Source: Bacteroidota bacterium | GTDB taxonomy: Bacteria > Bacteroidota > Bacteroidia > B-17B0 > Aurantibacillaceae | Reading direction: 5' to 3' | Length of the DNA stretch: 64,000 bases | Assembly (NCBI GenBank): GCA_021156365.1 | Contig: JAJNDK010000002.1 | Coordinates: 372,001 to 436,000, forward strand | Shown: piece after piece, positions 7,400 to 15,912 of the stretch | Position numbering within the stretch: position 1 is the first letter of the stretch | How the letters are laid out: the number at the start of each line of letters is the position of its first letter | The notes under the pieces: generated by a model | Seen by the model: only the letters and a program-made list of their open reading frames with translations | Told to the model about the DNA's origin: nothing | The model's database searches: none | Made by a program: the position numbers and the translations under genes

Positions 7400-8449
7400 A
7401 TGAATTACCGGTTAAAGATAAGCAGGATCATTGATCAGCCCGGAGACAACAGTACGTTTGAACTGGAGCCGGTCGACCATGCATATCCTTCTTATAAAGC
7501 CGGCCAGTTCTTATCGCTGATCTTTACTATGAATGGCCAGGAGCTGCGGCGTTCCTATTCGTTCAACAGCTCTCCTGATGTTAACGAAGCCCTGAGCATT
7601 ACGGTAAAACGCCTGGAGAATGGTGAGATCTCCCGTTTCTTACACCATAAAACAGCCGTCGGAGATATTTTAACAGCACAGGCTCCACAAGGCATTTTTA
7701 CTTATACTCCTGATAAAGATAGTGAGCGAACTGTTTTCTTGTTTGCGGCTGGTGTTGGGATCACCCCTTTGGTCTCCATATTAAAAACAGCATTGGTGAG
7801 GGAAGAACGGTCGAAAATAGTACTTATCTACAGCAATCGGTCCAAAGAAAATACGCTCTTTTATGATGAGCTTACAGATTGGGAAACGCGGTATCCGGGA
7901 AGGTTAAAAATCGTATGGATCTTCAGCAATACCCAGAACCTGATGACTGCCCGGCTCAATACCTTTTATATTCATCAGCTGGTAGCCGAACATTTACAGT
8001 TCGATAGAAACAAAGCGCTGTTCTACAGCTGCGGGCCTGTGATCTACATGGATCTCTGCCGTATTACACTATTGGGAATGGGTTTCGACGGTACACAAAT
8101 TAAACGGGAAACGTTTGTTCTGCCGGAAAACGAAGCGGACGAAGACGACAGCTCACCCGACAAGGTAAAAGATACCAATACCTATTCGGTCATTCTGAAA
8201 TTCGAAGGTGAAACATATAATCTTGATATTCCTTATCCTAAACGGATCTTAGATGTAGCATTGGAAAATCATATTCAGCTGCCGTACAGCTGTCACAGCG
8301 GGGTCTGCAGTACCTGCGTTGCTACCTGCATCAGTGGCAGTGTGCGGATGGACTATAACGAAGTGCTTACCGATGATGAGCTGAAAAAAGGCCGGGTATT
8401 GGTTTGCACCGGTCATCCTACCGCGAACGGAACGACTATCGAATGGTAA
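7400..8449 (+). CDS. ferredoxin reductase-type flavoprotein with C-terminal 2Fe-2S domain (PaaE-like)
   Basis: A 349-residue electron-transfer protein. The N-terminal FAD domain has RRSYSFNSS (RxYS), the central NAD(P) domain has FAAGVGITPLVSIL and YSCGP, and the C-terminal plant-type ferredoxin domain has CHSGVCSTC (Cx4Cx2C) with the fourth cysteine in VLVCTGHP. This order is that of PaaE/HmpF-like NADPH oxidoreductases that feed electrons to a monooxygenase or desaturase. A sterol-desaturase-type hydroxylase lies 7.5 kb away, but no link is shown. The ATG at 7400 is preferred to the GTG just before it. It ends one base from the convergent terC gene. Confidence 0.88.
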   Translation: MNYRLKISRIIDQPGDNSTFELEPVDHAYPSYKAGQFLSLIFTMNGQELRRSYSFNSSPDVNEALSITVKRLENGEISRFLHHKTAVGDILTAQAPQGIFTYTPDKDSERTVFLFAAGVGITPLVSILKTALVREERSKIVLIYSNRSKENTLFYDELTDWETRYPGRLKIVWIFSNTQNLMTARLNTFYIHQLVAEHLQFDRNKALFYSCGPVIYMDLCRITLLGMGFDGTQIKRETFVLPENEADEDDSSPDKVKDTNTYSVILKFEGETYNLDIPYPKRILDVALENHIQLPYSCHSGVCSTCVATCISGSVRMDYNEVLTDDELKKGRVLVCTGHPTANGTTIEW

Positions 8450-8450
8450 C

Positions 8451-9236
8451 TCAATTTGTCTTTTTATCTTTCTCCTCTTCCAGCGTAGGTGTACGTAATT
8501 CCACAGGCGGTGTCGTTTTCTTCCGCAATTTCAGGTTCAGTAATTCAATGGAAAAGGAAAAAGCCATGGCAAAATAAATATATCCTTTCGGGATCTCTAA
8601 TTTCTCGACATGCACACCATCTACTACCAATAACACAGCGATCAATACAAGGAACGAAAGTGCCAGGATCTTAAAAGTAGGATGTTTGTGAATGAAAGCC
8701 GAGATCTTCGGGGCAAAATAGAACATGACCAGCATGCTGATTAGAATAGCAATGATCATGATCACAAGATTACTCGCCATACCGATCGCAGTAACAATGC
8801 CATCGATACTGAATACCATGTCGATCAGGATGATCTGTGTAATGATGGCTTTGAAGGTGGCAGGCTTCTTCTTTTCTGCTTTCAGCTTTTCGTCGGGATC
8901 TTCTCCTTCCAGCTTGTTGTGGATCTCCAGCGTGGAATTGACCAGCAAAAATAAACCACCGGCCAGCATGATAATATCTTTCAGCGCAACCGGGTGACTG
9001 AAGATCCGGAACAGCTCCTTCTCTCCTTTTATAAGGTAGCCCAGTACAAACAGGAATACGACGCGCATGATCACACCTGTTACCATCCAGACCATACCGG
9101 CCTTTTTCTGCTGACTTTTTTCAAGCCGTCCTAATACAATGGACACAAAGATCACATTGTCAATTCCGAGGAGGATCTCCATGAAAGTTAAGGGGATCAG
9201 ACTCAATAAGGCTTCTGTTGAAAATACATCACTCAT
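8451..9236 (-). CDS. TerC family integral membrane protein
   Basis: A 261-residue protein with seven or eight helices. Two conserved acidic helices are visible: EILLGIDNVIFVSIVLG near residue 20 and DMVFSIDGIVTAIGM near 138, the metal-site motifs of TerC/Alx proteins, which are linked to tellurite resistance and Mn2+ export. A hydrophilic Lys/Glu-rich loop lies near residues 110-125. It is the last gene of the arginase-like/yggS/terC run, two bases after yggS. Confidence 0.88.
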   Translation of the reverse strand: MSDVFSTEALLSLIPLTFMEILLGIDNVIFVSIVLGRLEKSQQKKAGMVWMVTGVIMRVVFLFVLGYLIKGEKELFRIFSHPVALKDIIMLAGGLFLLVNSTLEIHNKLEGEDPDEKLKAEKKKPATFKAIITQIILIDMVFSIDGIVTAIGMASNLVIMIIAILISMLVMFYFAPKISAFIHKHPTFKILALSFLVLIAVLLVVDGVHVEKLEIPKGYIYFAMAFSFSIELLNLKLRKKTTPPVELRTPTLEEEKDKKTN

Positions 9237-9238
9237 AT

Positions 9239-9892
9239 CTATACTGTATAATTTCTTTTTCCAAAAATACTGCTGCCCACGCGGATCATCGTCGATCCTT
9301 CTTCGATCGCTATCTTATAATCGCTGCTCATGCCACAGCTCATCTCCTTAAATGCAGGATACCGGTCCTTCAGCTTTTTCAGCTCTCTGAACTCTTTGCG
9401 GATCTGTTCTTCTTTTTCTGTATTACTTGCCATCCCCATCAGGCCTACTACACGGATGTTGTTTAATTGTTTGTATGCATCCGACTCTAAAAGAGCTACA
9501 CATTCCTCCGGGCTCAGGCCGAATTTGGTTTCCTCCTGCGCTATGTAGATCTGTAACAAACAATCGATAACACGGTTGTTCTTTTGTGCCTGTTTATTTA
9601 TTTCCTGCAGTAGCTTCAAACTATCCACTGAGTGGATCAGGGAAACAAAGGGAGCAATGTATTTCACTTTGTTCGTTTGCAAATGACCGATCAGGTGCCA
9701 TTCCACATCTTTCGGCATTTGCTCCTGCTTCTCGCACATTTCCTGTACTTTGTTCTCACCGAATACCCGTTGTCCTGCTTCATATGCAAGCATCACCACA
9801 TCAACAGGATAGGTTTTGGAAACAGCAATCAGCTTTACCTGCGCCGGCAATTCTTTTTTTATCTCCAGAAGATGCTGTGCTACCGAATTCAT
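9239..9892 (-). CDS. YggS family PLP homeostasis protein
   Basis: A 217-residue PLP-binding barrel protein that controls free pyridoxal phosphate levels. The PLP lysine is in KLIAVSKTYP (about residue 26). The EWHLIGHLQTNKVKYI, LMGMAS and CGMSSDYKIAIEEGSTMIRVGS segments are all family hallmarks. Length is normal. It starts three bases after the arginase-like gene and ends two bases before terC, so all three are almost certainly one transcript. Confidence 0.93.
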   Translation of the reverse strand: MNSVAQHLLEIKKELPAQVKLIAVSKTYPVDVVMLAYEAGQRVFGENKVQEMCEKQEQMPKDVEWHLIGHLQTNKVKYIAPFVSLIHSVDSLKLLQEINKQAQKNNRVIDCLLQIYIAQEETKFGLSPEECVALLESDAYKQLNNIRVVGLMGMASNTEKEEQIRKEFRELKKLKDRYPAFKEMSCGMSSDYKIAIEEGSTMIRVGSSIFGKRNYTV

Positions 9893-9895
9893 GTC

Positions 9896-11071
9896 TTAGC
9901 TTAATTTCTGGTACGTTTGCCACCAGCGGTCAGGGATCTCATCCTTGCACGCCGTTTCGTAATCTTTGTAAGAACAGGGAACAAGTGTATGCCTTTCGAA
10001 CTTCAATTTCTCATGGCTCGGATACGGAACTTCCATCCACCAGCGATCGCTTTTATTGCTCTTAAAAAAATTGATCTCGTATTTATTTTCCTGCAGGAAC
10101 ACATGAAAACGTGTGTAATCAGCACTTGTCCGGGTCGGGTAATCTTTTTTACGATTGTAAAACCCGTCGACAAAACACCAGATCATTTGTGCGGCTAATG
10201 CTGCTGTTTTTCCACGTTCGTCAAAAGAAGGGTTCAGCTCATAGATCCCGATAGACGTCAGCTTATCGTTCATGCCGGCATATCGCATCATCTGGCAGGC
10301 TTCTTCCGAATAAAATCCGTTCGGCTGTGCTTCGCTTTGTGCAGGTGCATCCGAATGTTTGATACAGGAAAAATCAAAGCTGATCATATCTGCATGACGA
10401 ATAATGGGTTCCGCTTCCTGGATATTATCGCGGATCTGCCCAAGACGATAGCTGTCGAAATACAGCTTCGTCATCATGTTGATAGCCGAAGGACTTACGA
10501 GATAGGTCTGGTAACCGATATTGCTGTAGTTGAAAAGGAAATTCGGCTGGTGCAGGATGATCTTGCCGAGATAGCTTTTGTTGGTCATTTGCTCTTCGGG
10601 GTTTCCGAGGTCGAAAGCAGCATCCACCGTAGCGATGTTGATCGTTTGCTCCAGTTTTTCGTATCCTCTGAACTGTGCATAGGTCAGGTCTTGCGAGCCA
10701 CCTATGATGATGGGTATAATGTTCTTTTTGATCAGCACTTCCACCGTGTTGGAAAGCGCATAGTAGGTGTCCTCTGCTTCAAACCCGGCTTTGATATTGC
10801 CCAGGTCGATGATCTTTGGTTCGGCGCTCCCCGGATACAGCTGATAGAGCTGCTTGCGTACCTCATCCGGTGCATCCGAGCTGCCCAGGCTTCCTTCGCT
10901 TTTCCGGTCTTCACACACACCGATAATGGCCATATGTGCATCCAGCTCCGGGAAATCGTCGGTGGAAGTATAAACGGTGATCAGTCCCCCGACCTGGCTT
11001 GCGTCGTACACTTTGTCGTTACTGACAGATGCCAGGTCTATGGGCGTAAAATAGTGAGCTATATCAGACAT
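9896..11071 (-). CDS. arginase/formimidoylglutamase-fold protein with degenerate metal site
   Basis: A 391-residue ureohydrolase-fold protein, the first gene of the operon with yggS and terC. The fold signature is seen in IIPIIIGGSQDLTYAQ, NIATVDAAFDLG and MISFDFSCIKHSDAP. In active arginases and formimidoylglutamases these read GGDHS/GGxH, DAHxD and SxDxDxxDP. Here the first His is Gln, the His of DAHxD is Ala and the second Asp of SxDxD is Ser, so a normal Mn2 site cannot form. It is longer than usual, with an extra C-terminal part of about 80 residues rich in Trp and Tyr. It may be non-catalytic or have another role. Confidence 0.75.
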   Translation of the reverse strand: MSDIAHYFTPIDLASVSNDKVYDASQVGGLITVYTSTDDFPELDAHMAIIGVCEDRKSEGSLGSSDAPDEVRKQLYQLYPGSAEPKIIDLGNIKAGFEAEDTYYALSNTVEVLIKKNIIPIIIGGSQDLTYAQFRGYEKLEQTINIATVDAAFDLGNPEEQMTNKSYLGKIILHQPNFLFNYSNIGYQTYLVSPSAINMMTKLYFDSYRLGQIRDNIQEAEPIIRHADMISFDFSCIKHSDAPAQSEAQPNGFYSEEACQMMRYAGMNDKLTSIGIYELNPSFDERGKTAALAAQMIWCFVDGFYNRKKDYPTRTSADYTRFHVFLQENKYEINFFKSNKSDRWWMEVPYPSHEKLKFERHTLVPCSYKDYETACKDEIPDRWWQTYQKLS

Positions 11072-11088
11072 GTTTTGTGCTTATCATT

Positions 11089-11096
11089 CAAAAATA
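11089..11096 (-). promoter_or_regulatory. -7 promoter box for the arginase-like/yggS/terC operon
   Basis: TATTTTTG on the minus strand, exact TAnnTTTG match, 18-25 bases upstream of the ATG at 11071. Confidence 0.5.
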
Positions 11097-11208
11097 CGGC
11101 GACAGCCTGTTCTCCCGACTTTTCCGGGCAATAGTTATTAACCCCTTTGTTTTAATTTCTGCTTCTAAGCCAAAAAATTGTGTAAACCTCTGTTTCCAAC
11201 GGAGTCAA

Positions 11209-11232
11209 TTTGTTGGTGTTGTCACCAACAAA
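11209..11232. promoter_or_regulatory. perfect inverted repeat upstream of idi (operator candidate)
   Basis: TTTGTTGGTG and CACCAACAAA, a 10-base perfect inverted repeat with a four-base spacer TTGT. It ends 13 bases before the idi -7 box, in the -33 region, inside the 204-base divergent spacer. The position fits a regulator site; an RNA hairpin is less likely because no transcript is known to cross it. Confidence 0.4.
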
Positions 11233-11245
11233 GGCAAAAAGACCG

Positions 11246-11253
11246 TAAATTTG
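11246..11253 (+). promoter_or_regulatory. -7 promoter box for idi
   Basis: TAAATTTG, exact TAnnTTTG match, 22 bases before the idi ATG at 11276. Confidence 0.5.
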
Positions 11254-11275
11254 TATCGCTAAAAGAAAAAGGCAA

Positions 11276-11794
11276 ATGGAGCAGGTAATACTGGTGAATG
11301 AGCAGGACAAGGAACTGGGAACAATGGAAAAAATGCAGGCGCACCTCGAGGGAAAGCTGCACCGTGCCTTCTCTGTTTTTATTTTTGATACTGCAGGCCG
11401 CTTATTACTGCAAAAACGTGCATTGGATAAGTATCATTCGGCCGGTTTATGGACCAATACCTGCTGCAGCCATCCCCGCCCGGGCGAAACTACTGCAGAC
11501 GCTGCTCTCCGGAGGTTAGAAGAAGAAATGGGCATGCGCTGTGAACTGAAACATATTTTCAGTTTTGTTTACAAAGCCGGAATGGAAAATGGATTAACAG
11601 AGCACGAATACGATCATATATTCTTTGGGAGCTATAGCGAATCGCCATCGATCAACAGAGAAGAAGTTTCTGAATGGAAATATGAAAGTCTTGCTGCCAT
11701 TGCAGAAAACATGAAAGCTCATCCGGATCAATATACTGTTTGGTTCAAACTGGTGTTCGAGCGTATCCTTGAACAAAGATCAAACACACATTAA
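11276..11794 (+). CDS. idi: isopentenyl-diphosphate delta-isomerase, type 1
   Basis: A 172-residue Nudix-fold isomerase interconverting IPP and DMAPP in isoprenoid synthesis. The catalytic cysteine is in TNTCCSHPRPGE (about residue 62-68), metal ligands include the His of that motif and of GKLHRAFSVFIF, and the catalytic glutamate region is LTEHEYDHIFFG near residue 108. The Nudix-like LRRLEEEMG helix is also clear. It is a single gene with its own promoter and an inverted repeat upstream. Confidence 0.95.
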   Translation: MEQVILVNEQDKELGTMEKMQAHLEGKLHRAFSVFIFDTAGRLLLQKRALDKYHSAGLWTNTCCSHPRPGETTADAALRRLEEEMGMRCELKHIFSFVYKAGMENGLTEHEYDHIFFGSYSESPSINREEVSEWKYESLAAIAENMKAHPDQYTVWFKLVFERILEQRSNTH

Positions 11795-11932
11795 AAGGGT
11801 GCGATAAAATTCTTTCCTGTTTGCATTTGTACATGGAGTGTAAAAAAATGGTGACGGGATACGTTCTCCGTTAAATAGTTTATAAATGGTGAAAAAATTC
11901 AACCTGCGTTAGCGGAATCAGGTATAAGTTTA

Positions 11933-11940
11933 TATTTTTG
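11933..11940 (+). promoter_or_regulatory. -7 promoter box for the secreted beta-helix/T9SS gene pair
   Basis: TATTTTTG, exact TAnnTTTG match, 21 bases before the ATG at 11962. Confidence 0.45.
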
Positions 11941-11961
11941 TTCCACTTTTAAAACTGTACC

Positions 11962-12981
11962 ATGAAAAAACTACTCTTCTTTTGTTTTTTATTTTCAACG
12001 CTCACCTCGCTCCAGGCAAAAATATGGCGCGTGAACAACACCGGTTTGCCGGCCGACTTCACCACCATTCAATCGGCTCATGACAATGGCTCAGTGCTGG
12101 CTGGCGACACGCTGCATATCGAACCTTCTCCCACCAGCTACGGCAGTCTTCTTGCAACCAAAAAACTCATCATTATTGGCAACGGCTACTTCTTAAACCA
12201 GAACCAGAACCTGCAGGCCAATCCCCTCAGTTCCAGGATGTCTTATTTTGATTTTGATGCAGGCAGCAGTGGTAGCGTAATTATGGGAATGGAAATTCTC
12301 GGCGGCGTCTCCGGCGCGAATTGTGCTATCCGGGTTGGCAATATCACCGTATCCCGCAATTATTTTCCTTTGGGTGGTATACCTACCTCTCTTTACTTTG
12401 TCCGGACCACAGCAGCCTATTCCAATGTGCTCATTTCTCAGAATTACTTTGCCAATGGAGGGATCACATACTCAGGAAGCGGTACCCAGTCCTATAACAA
12501 TATCATGATCCTCAATAATGTCATAAGTCAGATCAATTTGCCTGTTTATTTTTCAGGTTCCATTATGAATAATGTTCTTATCAGCACAAATAATGCTGCA
12601 GATTATTTCGTCATTAAAAACAACATCTGCACTAACACATCGGCCGGTTCTGTCTTTACAAGCGCTACCGGCAGTACGATTTCCTACAATACTTCTGCAG
12701 GAGCAACGGGATTTCCGGCAGGTAATAACAATTCCAACAGCGTGGTCATGTCTACGGTATTCGTACAAACGGGCTCTACCGACGGATACTATGTATTGAA
12801 AAGCGGATCGCCCGCTATTGGAACAGGTGAAAGTGGTATAGACAGAGGCATCTTTGGCGGTTTCAATCCTTATATATTATCGGGTATTCCACCAGTGCCA
12901 AGTATCTATAAGTTAACCGCTCCTACCAATAGCAATGGTAACCAGCTGAATGTGATCATCAGTACCAAAACGAATAACTGA
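11962..12981 (+). CDS. secreted protein, probable right-handed beta-helix
   Basis: A 339-residue protein with a clear signal peptide (MKKLLFFCFLFSTLTSLQA, then Lys-Ile-Trp). The N-terminal RVNNTGLPADFTTIQSAHDNGSVLAGDTLHI is the usual opening of pectate-lyase-like parallel beta-helix proteins, followed by short Asn-rich, Ile/Val-alternating turns such as NVLISQNYF and NIMILNNVI. The end is SPAIGTGESGIDRGIFGG, seen in the same fold. No T9SS C-terminal domain is present. Its stop TGA shares one base with the next ATG, so it is coupled to the T9SS type A protein and the two products may work together at the surface. No enzyme activity can be assigned. Confidence 0.65.
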   Translation: MKKLLFFCFLFSTLTSLQAKIWRVNNTGLPADFTTIQSAHDNGSVLAGDTLHIEPSPTSYGSLLATKKLIIIGNGYFLNQNQNLQANPLSSRMSYFDFDAGSSGSVIMGMEILGGVSGANCAIRVGNITVSRNYFPLGGIPTSLYFVRTTAAYSNVLISQNYFANGGITYSGSGTQSYNNIMILNNVISQINLPVYFSGSIMNNVLISTNNAADYFVIKNNICTNTSAGSVFTSATGSTISYNTSAGATGFPAGNNNSNSVVMSTVFVQTGSTDGYYVLKSGSPAIGTGESGIDRGIFGGFNPYILSGIPPVPSIYKLTAPTNSNGNQLNVIISTKTNN

Positions 12982-15635
12982 TGTTTGCACCCGCCCGGAA
13001 ATACGGCATTTTATCCTTTTATTGCCTGCTCCTCTTTTGTTTCGCTGTGCCATGCCAGGGCCAGACGATCCAAAAGATCGAATATTTTATTGATGTCGAT
13101 CCGGGCTTCGGGCAGGCCACATCTGTCGCGTTCGTCGCTGCTGCCGATGTGAACGATCTGTCGGTTGCTGTAAATACAAGCGGATTAAGCAATGGAATGC
13201 ACACCCTTTACATGCGTTCGCAAAACTCCAATGGATACTGGAGCTTTACCAATCGCCTTAGTTTTGTCCGCACACCTGTAAGCGCTCCACAAGCATTGAT
13301 CACAGGCTTGGAATATTTTGTAGATAGCGATCCGGGATTTGGAAACGGTACATTTGTCAGCACGCCGGCTTCAGCAGATGTAGTCGATTTTTCATTTGCT
13401 GCCAATCTGCCTATGCTGGGCAGCGGCATCCACATGCTCTATGTCCGTTCAAAGGACAACAGCGGCCAATGGAGTTTAACCAATGAACATGTGTTTGTGA
13501 AAACCTTCCTGAACACTCCTGATATTGTTTCGGCCGAATATTTTATAGATACCGATCCGGGTTTTGGTCTCGCGTCGGCTATCCCGGTCATTCCCGACGA
13601 TTCTATTCCTGCACTTACTTTTAATGCCGATGTAACCGGCCTAAACAACGGCATTCACACATTGTACGTACGCACAAAAGATAGCAACGGTTTGTGGAGC
13701 CTGACCAACAAACACGTTTTTGTAAAAATGTTCCTGGGTTCTCCAAGCATTGTTTCTGCGGAATACTTTGTTGACAGCGATCCCGGCTTTGGAATGGGAA
13801 CAGCTATTCCTCTTACAGCGAACGACACGATCCCTGCGCTGAATTTCACTGCAGATGTAACTGGTCTTAACAGTGGCCTGCATACACTGTATGTACGCAC
13901 AAAGGATTCGAACGGCCAGTGGAACCTGACTAAAAATGTGGTCTTCGTGAAAGAAAGTACGATCACCAGCGAAAACATAACCAGGCAGGAATATTTTGTC
14001 GATACAGATCCCGGGTTTGGAAACGGAACGTCTCTTGCATTACCTGCAGCGCCCGATATCTCTAATCACCCGTTCGTCGCTAACGTAACCGCTTACTCCA
14101 CCGGAGCGCACACACTGTATGTGCGAAGCAAAAATCCGACCGGCGACTGGAGTCTGAGCAATAAAGTAGATTTCACCAAGGCATTCATCGCTCCTGTTGC
14201 AGCTTTCACCGCGTCTTCTCTTACAAGCTGTGCACCATTTACGGTGAACTTTTCAGATGCCAGCCAGAACAGTCCCACTACCTGGGCATGGGATTTCGAC
14301 AACAACGGTACTACCGATGCAACAAGCCAAAACCCTTCCCATACCTACAACACACCCGGAACATACAGTGTTAAGCTTACGGTTACCAATAGTTCGGGCT
14401 CCAATACCATCACACAATCATCCTATATTGTAGTGGTTGCAAACTATCATACAAACACGACAGCATCCATTTGTCAGGGTGATAGTATTTTGCTCGGAGG
14501 CCACTATCAAAACAGCGCAGGGACCTTCCAGGACTCTCTGCTTTCCACAAATGGCTGCGATAGTATCGTGCATACGACTTTAAGCATTGCACCTCTCAGC
14601 ACACCCAGTGTTAGCATTACCAGCAATTTCTCCATTGCCTGTGAAGGTGACATGATCACTTTTAATGCCGGGATCAGCAATGGCGGGAGCGCTCCTGTGT
14701 ATCAATGGCAGATCAACGGAATTAATACAGGCACGAACAGTCCGACCCTGCTGATAAGCACGCTGAATGACAATGACAACGTAAGCTGTATATTAACAAC
14801 AAACATCAGCTGTCCTTCTCAACCACAAGATACCAGCAACCAGATCCAGGTAAGCATTCTTCAGGCCTCGGCACATACGATCACGGCAAGTGCCTGCGGT
14901 AGCTATACGCATAATTCCATTACATATAACAGCAGTGGAACATATACCCAACAGCTCACCAATGCTTTAGGCTGCGATTCGGTGCTGACGATCAACTTAA
15001 CCATTCACCCTGTCTTCCAGGTCAGCCAAAACCTTACAGGATGCGCCGGCGATACATTGCAGGTAGGGTCGAGCCTGTATACTGCAAGCGGAGTTTACAC
15101 GGATCATTTTACTGCGATCAACAGCTGCGACAGTATTATCACTTCAACCATTACAATCATTGATTTGGACACCAGCATTTATCTAAATGGAGCACAGCTT
15201 ATTTCGAACCAGGTCTCCGGTACACATCAGTGGTTTAATTGTTCGGATCAATTGCCGATCGCAGGTGCCACCGGCGTATCTTATACGCCTGCGCAAAACG
15301 GGAGCTACTACGTTGTGTTGTACAACAACGGTTGCTCCGATACATCGGGTTGCGTAAACATTAACAATGTTGGTATAGATGAAGCATTCCGTAACGGGCG
15401 TATCAGCGTATTCCCTAATCCGGGCAGTGGGGTCATCACTATCGATTATTCGGAGTTAAATGAGCCGATCGATAAACTGACCGTAAAAAACATGCTCGGG
15501 CAGACGGTGTATGAGGTTGCTGCAGAACCGCAACACATGCAAATACAGCTGGAAGATCTGTCATCCGGCACGTATTACCTGCAGCTGCATAGCGGGAACG
15601 CACTCTATAAAGAGCTGCTTATACTAAACAAATAG
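12981..15635 (+). CDS. T9SS type A sorted surface protein with five EYF(I/V)D repeats and a PKD domain
   Basis: An 884-residue secreted protein. Order: signal peptide (residues 1-28, ending GQ), five repeats of 75-77 residues that each begin EYFxDxDPGFG and end with LYVRxKxxxGxWSLTN (residues 32-402), a PKD domain near 405-490 with WAWDFDNNGT and NPSHTYNTPGTYSV, Ig-like Cys-containing segments with repeated GCDSI turns, and a C-terminal type A sorting domain (residues about 800-884) with ISVFPNPGSGVITID and the final YLQLHSGN...KELLILNK pattern. Such domains direct export and anchoring by the type IX secretion system. It starts on the stop codon of the beta-helix gene. Confidence 0.88.
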   Translation: MFAPARKYGILSFYCLLLFCFAVPCQGQTIQKIEYFIDVDPGFGQATSVAFVAAADVNDLSVAVNTSGLSNGMHTLYMRSQNSNGYWSFTNRLSFVRTPVSAPQALITGLEYFVDSDPGFGNGTFVSTPASADVVDFSFAANLPMLGSGIHMLYVRSKDNSGQWSLTNEHVFVKTFLNTPDIVSAEYFIDTDPGFGLASAIPVIPDDSIPALTFNADVTGLNNGIHTLYVRTKDSNGLWSLTNKHVFVKMFLGSPSIVSAEYFVDSDPGFGMGTAIPLTANDTIPALNFTADVTGLNSGLHTLYVRTKDSNGQWNLTKNVVFVKESTITSENITRQEYFVDTDPGFGNGTSLALPAAPDISNHPFVANVTAYSTGAHTLYVRSKNPTGDWSLSNKVDFTKAFIAPVAAFTASSLTSCAPFTVNFSDASQNSPTTWAWDFDNNGTTDATSQNPSHTYNTPGTYSVKLTVTNSSGSNTITQSSYIVVVANYHTNTTASICQGDSILLGGHYQNSAGTFQDSLLSTNGCDSIVHTTLSIAPLSTPSVSITSNFSIACEGDMITFNAGISNGGSAPVYQWQINGINTGTNSPTLLISTLNDNDNVSCILTTNISCPSQPQDTSNQIQVSILQASAHTITASACGSYTHNSITYNSSGTYTQQLTNALGCDSVLTINLTIHPVFQVSQNLTGCAGDTLQVGSSLYTASGVYTDHFTAINSCDSIITSTITIIDLDTSIYLNGAQLISNQVSGTHQWFNCSDQLPIAGATGVSYTPAQNGSYYVVLYNNGCSDTSGCVNINNVGIDEAFRNGRISVFPNPGSGVITIDYSELNEPIDKLTVKNMLGQTVYEVAAEPQHMQIQLEDLSSGTYYLQLHSGNALYKELLILNK
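13074..14185 (+). repeat. five tandem ~228-base repeats inside the T9SS type A gene
   Basis: The codon for the Glu of EYF(I/V)D occurs at about 13080, 13311, 13536, 13761 and 13989, giving a period of 225-231 bases. Repeats 3 and 4 are the most alike at both protein and DNA level, which points to recent duplication. Confidence 0.85.
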
Positions 15636-15695
15636 GAGTACTTTGTATTTTGATAATTTTAACAAACCAATTTCCGTTTTGTGTACGCTGTTTTC

Positions 15696-15703
15696 TATAT
15701 TTG
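15696..15703 (+). promoter_or_regulatory. possible -7 promoter box in the spacer before the desaturase gene
   Basis: TATATTTG, exact TAnnTTTG match, followed five bases later by an ATG that opens a 35-codon frame. It could serve that frame or give the hydroxylase gene at 15913 a long leader. Confidence 0.35.
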
Positions 15704-15708
15704 TTCTT

Positions 15709-15816
15709 ATGAACGGATCGAAACCAAACTTCTCTAAAAAAGGAAGGAACAATGTTTCTGTGGCGAACTGTATTCGCAACACCATTTTTTCGATCACCGC
15801 ATATCCTGCTCATTAA
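15709..15816 (+). CDS. possible 35-residue small ORF, unknown
   Basis: An ATG-to-TAA frame encoding a short basic peptide with no recognisable domain; it is rich in Asn, Ser, Lys and Ile. The only support is a -7 box directly upstream. A weak hairpin (GATCCT...AGGATC) follows the stop. It may be chance; the 277-base spacer holds nothing else I can name. Confidence 0.2.
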   Translation: MNGSKPNFSKKGRNNVSVANCIRNTIFSITAYPAH

Positions 15817-15912
15817 TTGTTTTAAGTGATCCTGCCCGTCAGTAGGATCCGTGCCTGTTTCCAGCGGGCTGATCTTCTATTTCCATTTTCCAAATCTTAA
15901 AACAAATCAATC

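Noticed and set aside
10337-11134. A 265-codon plus-strand open frame
   Set aside because: It is antisense to the arginase-like gene, which has clear homology; the frame shows no protein-like pattern.
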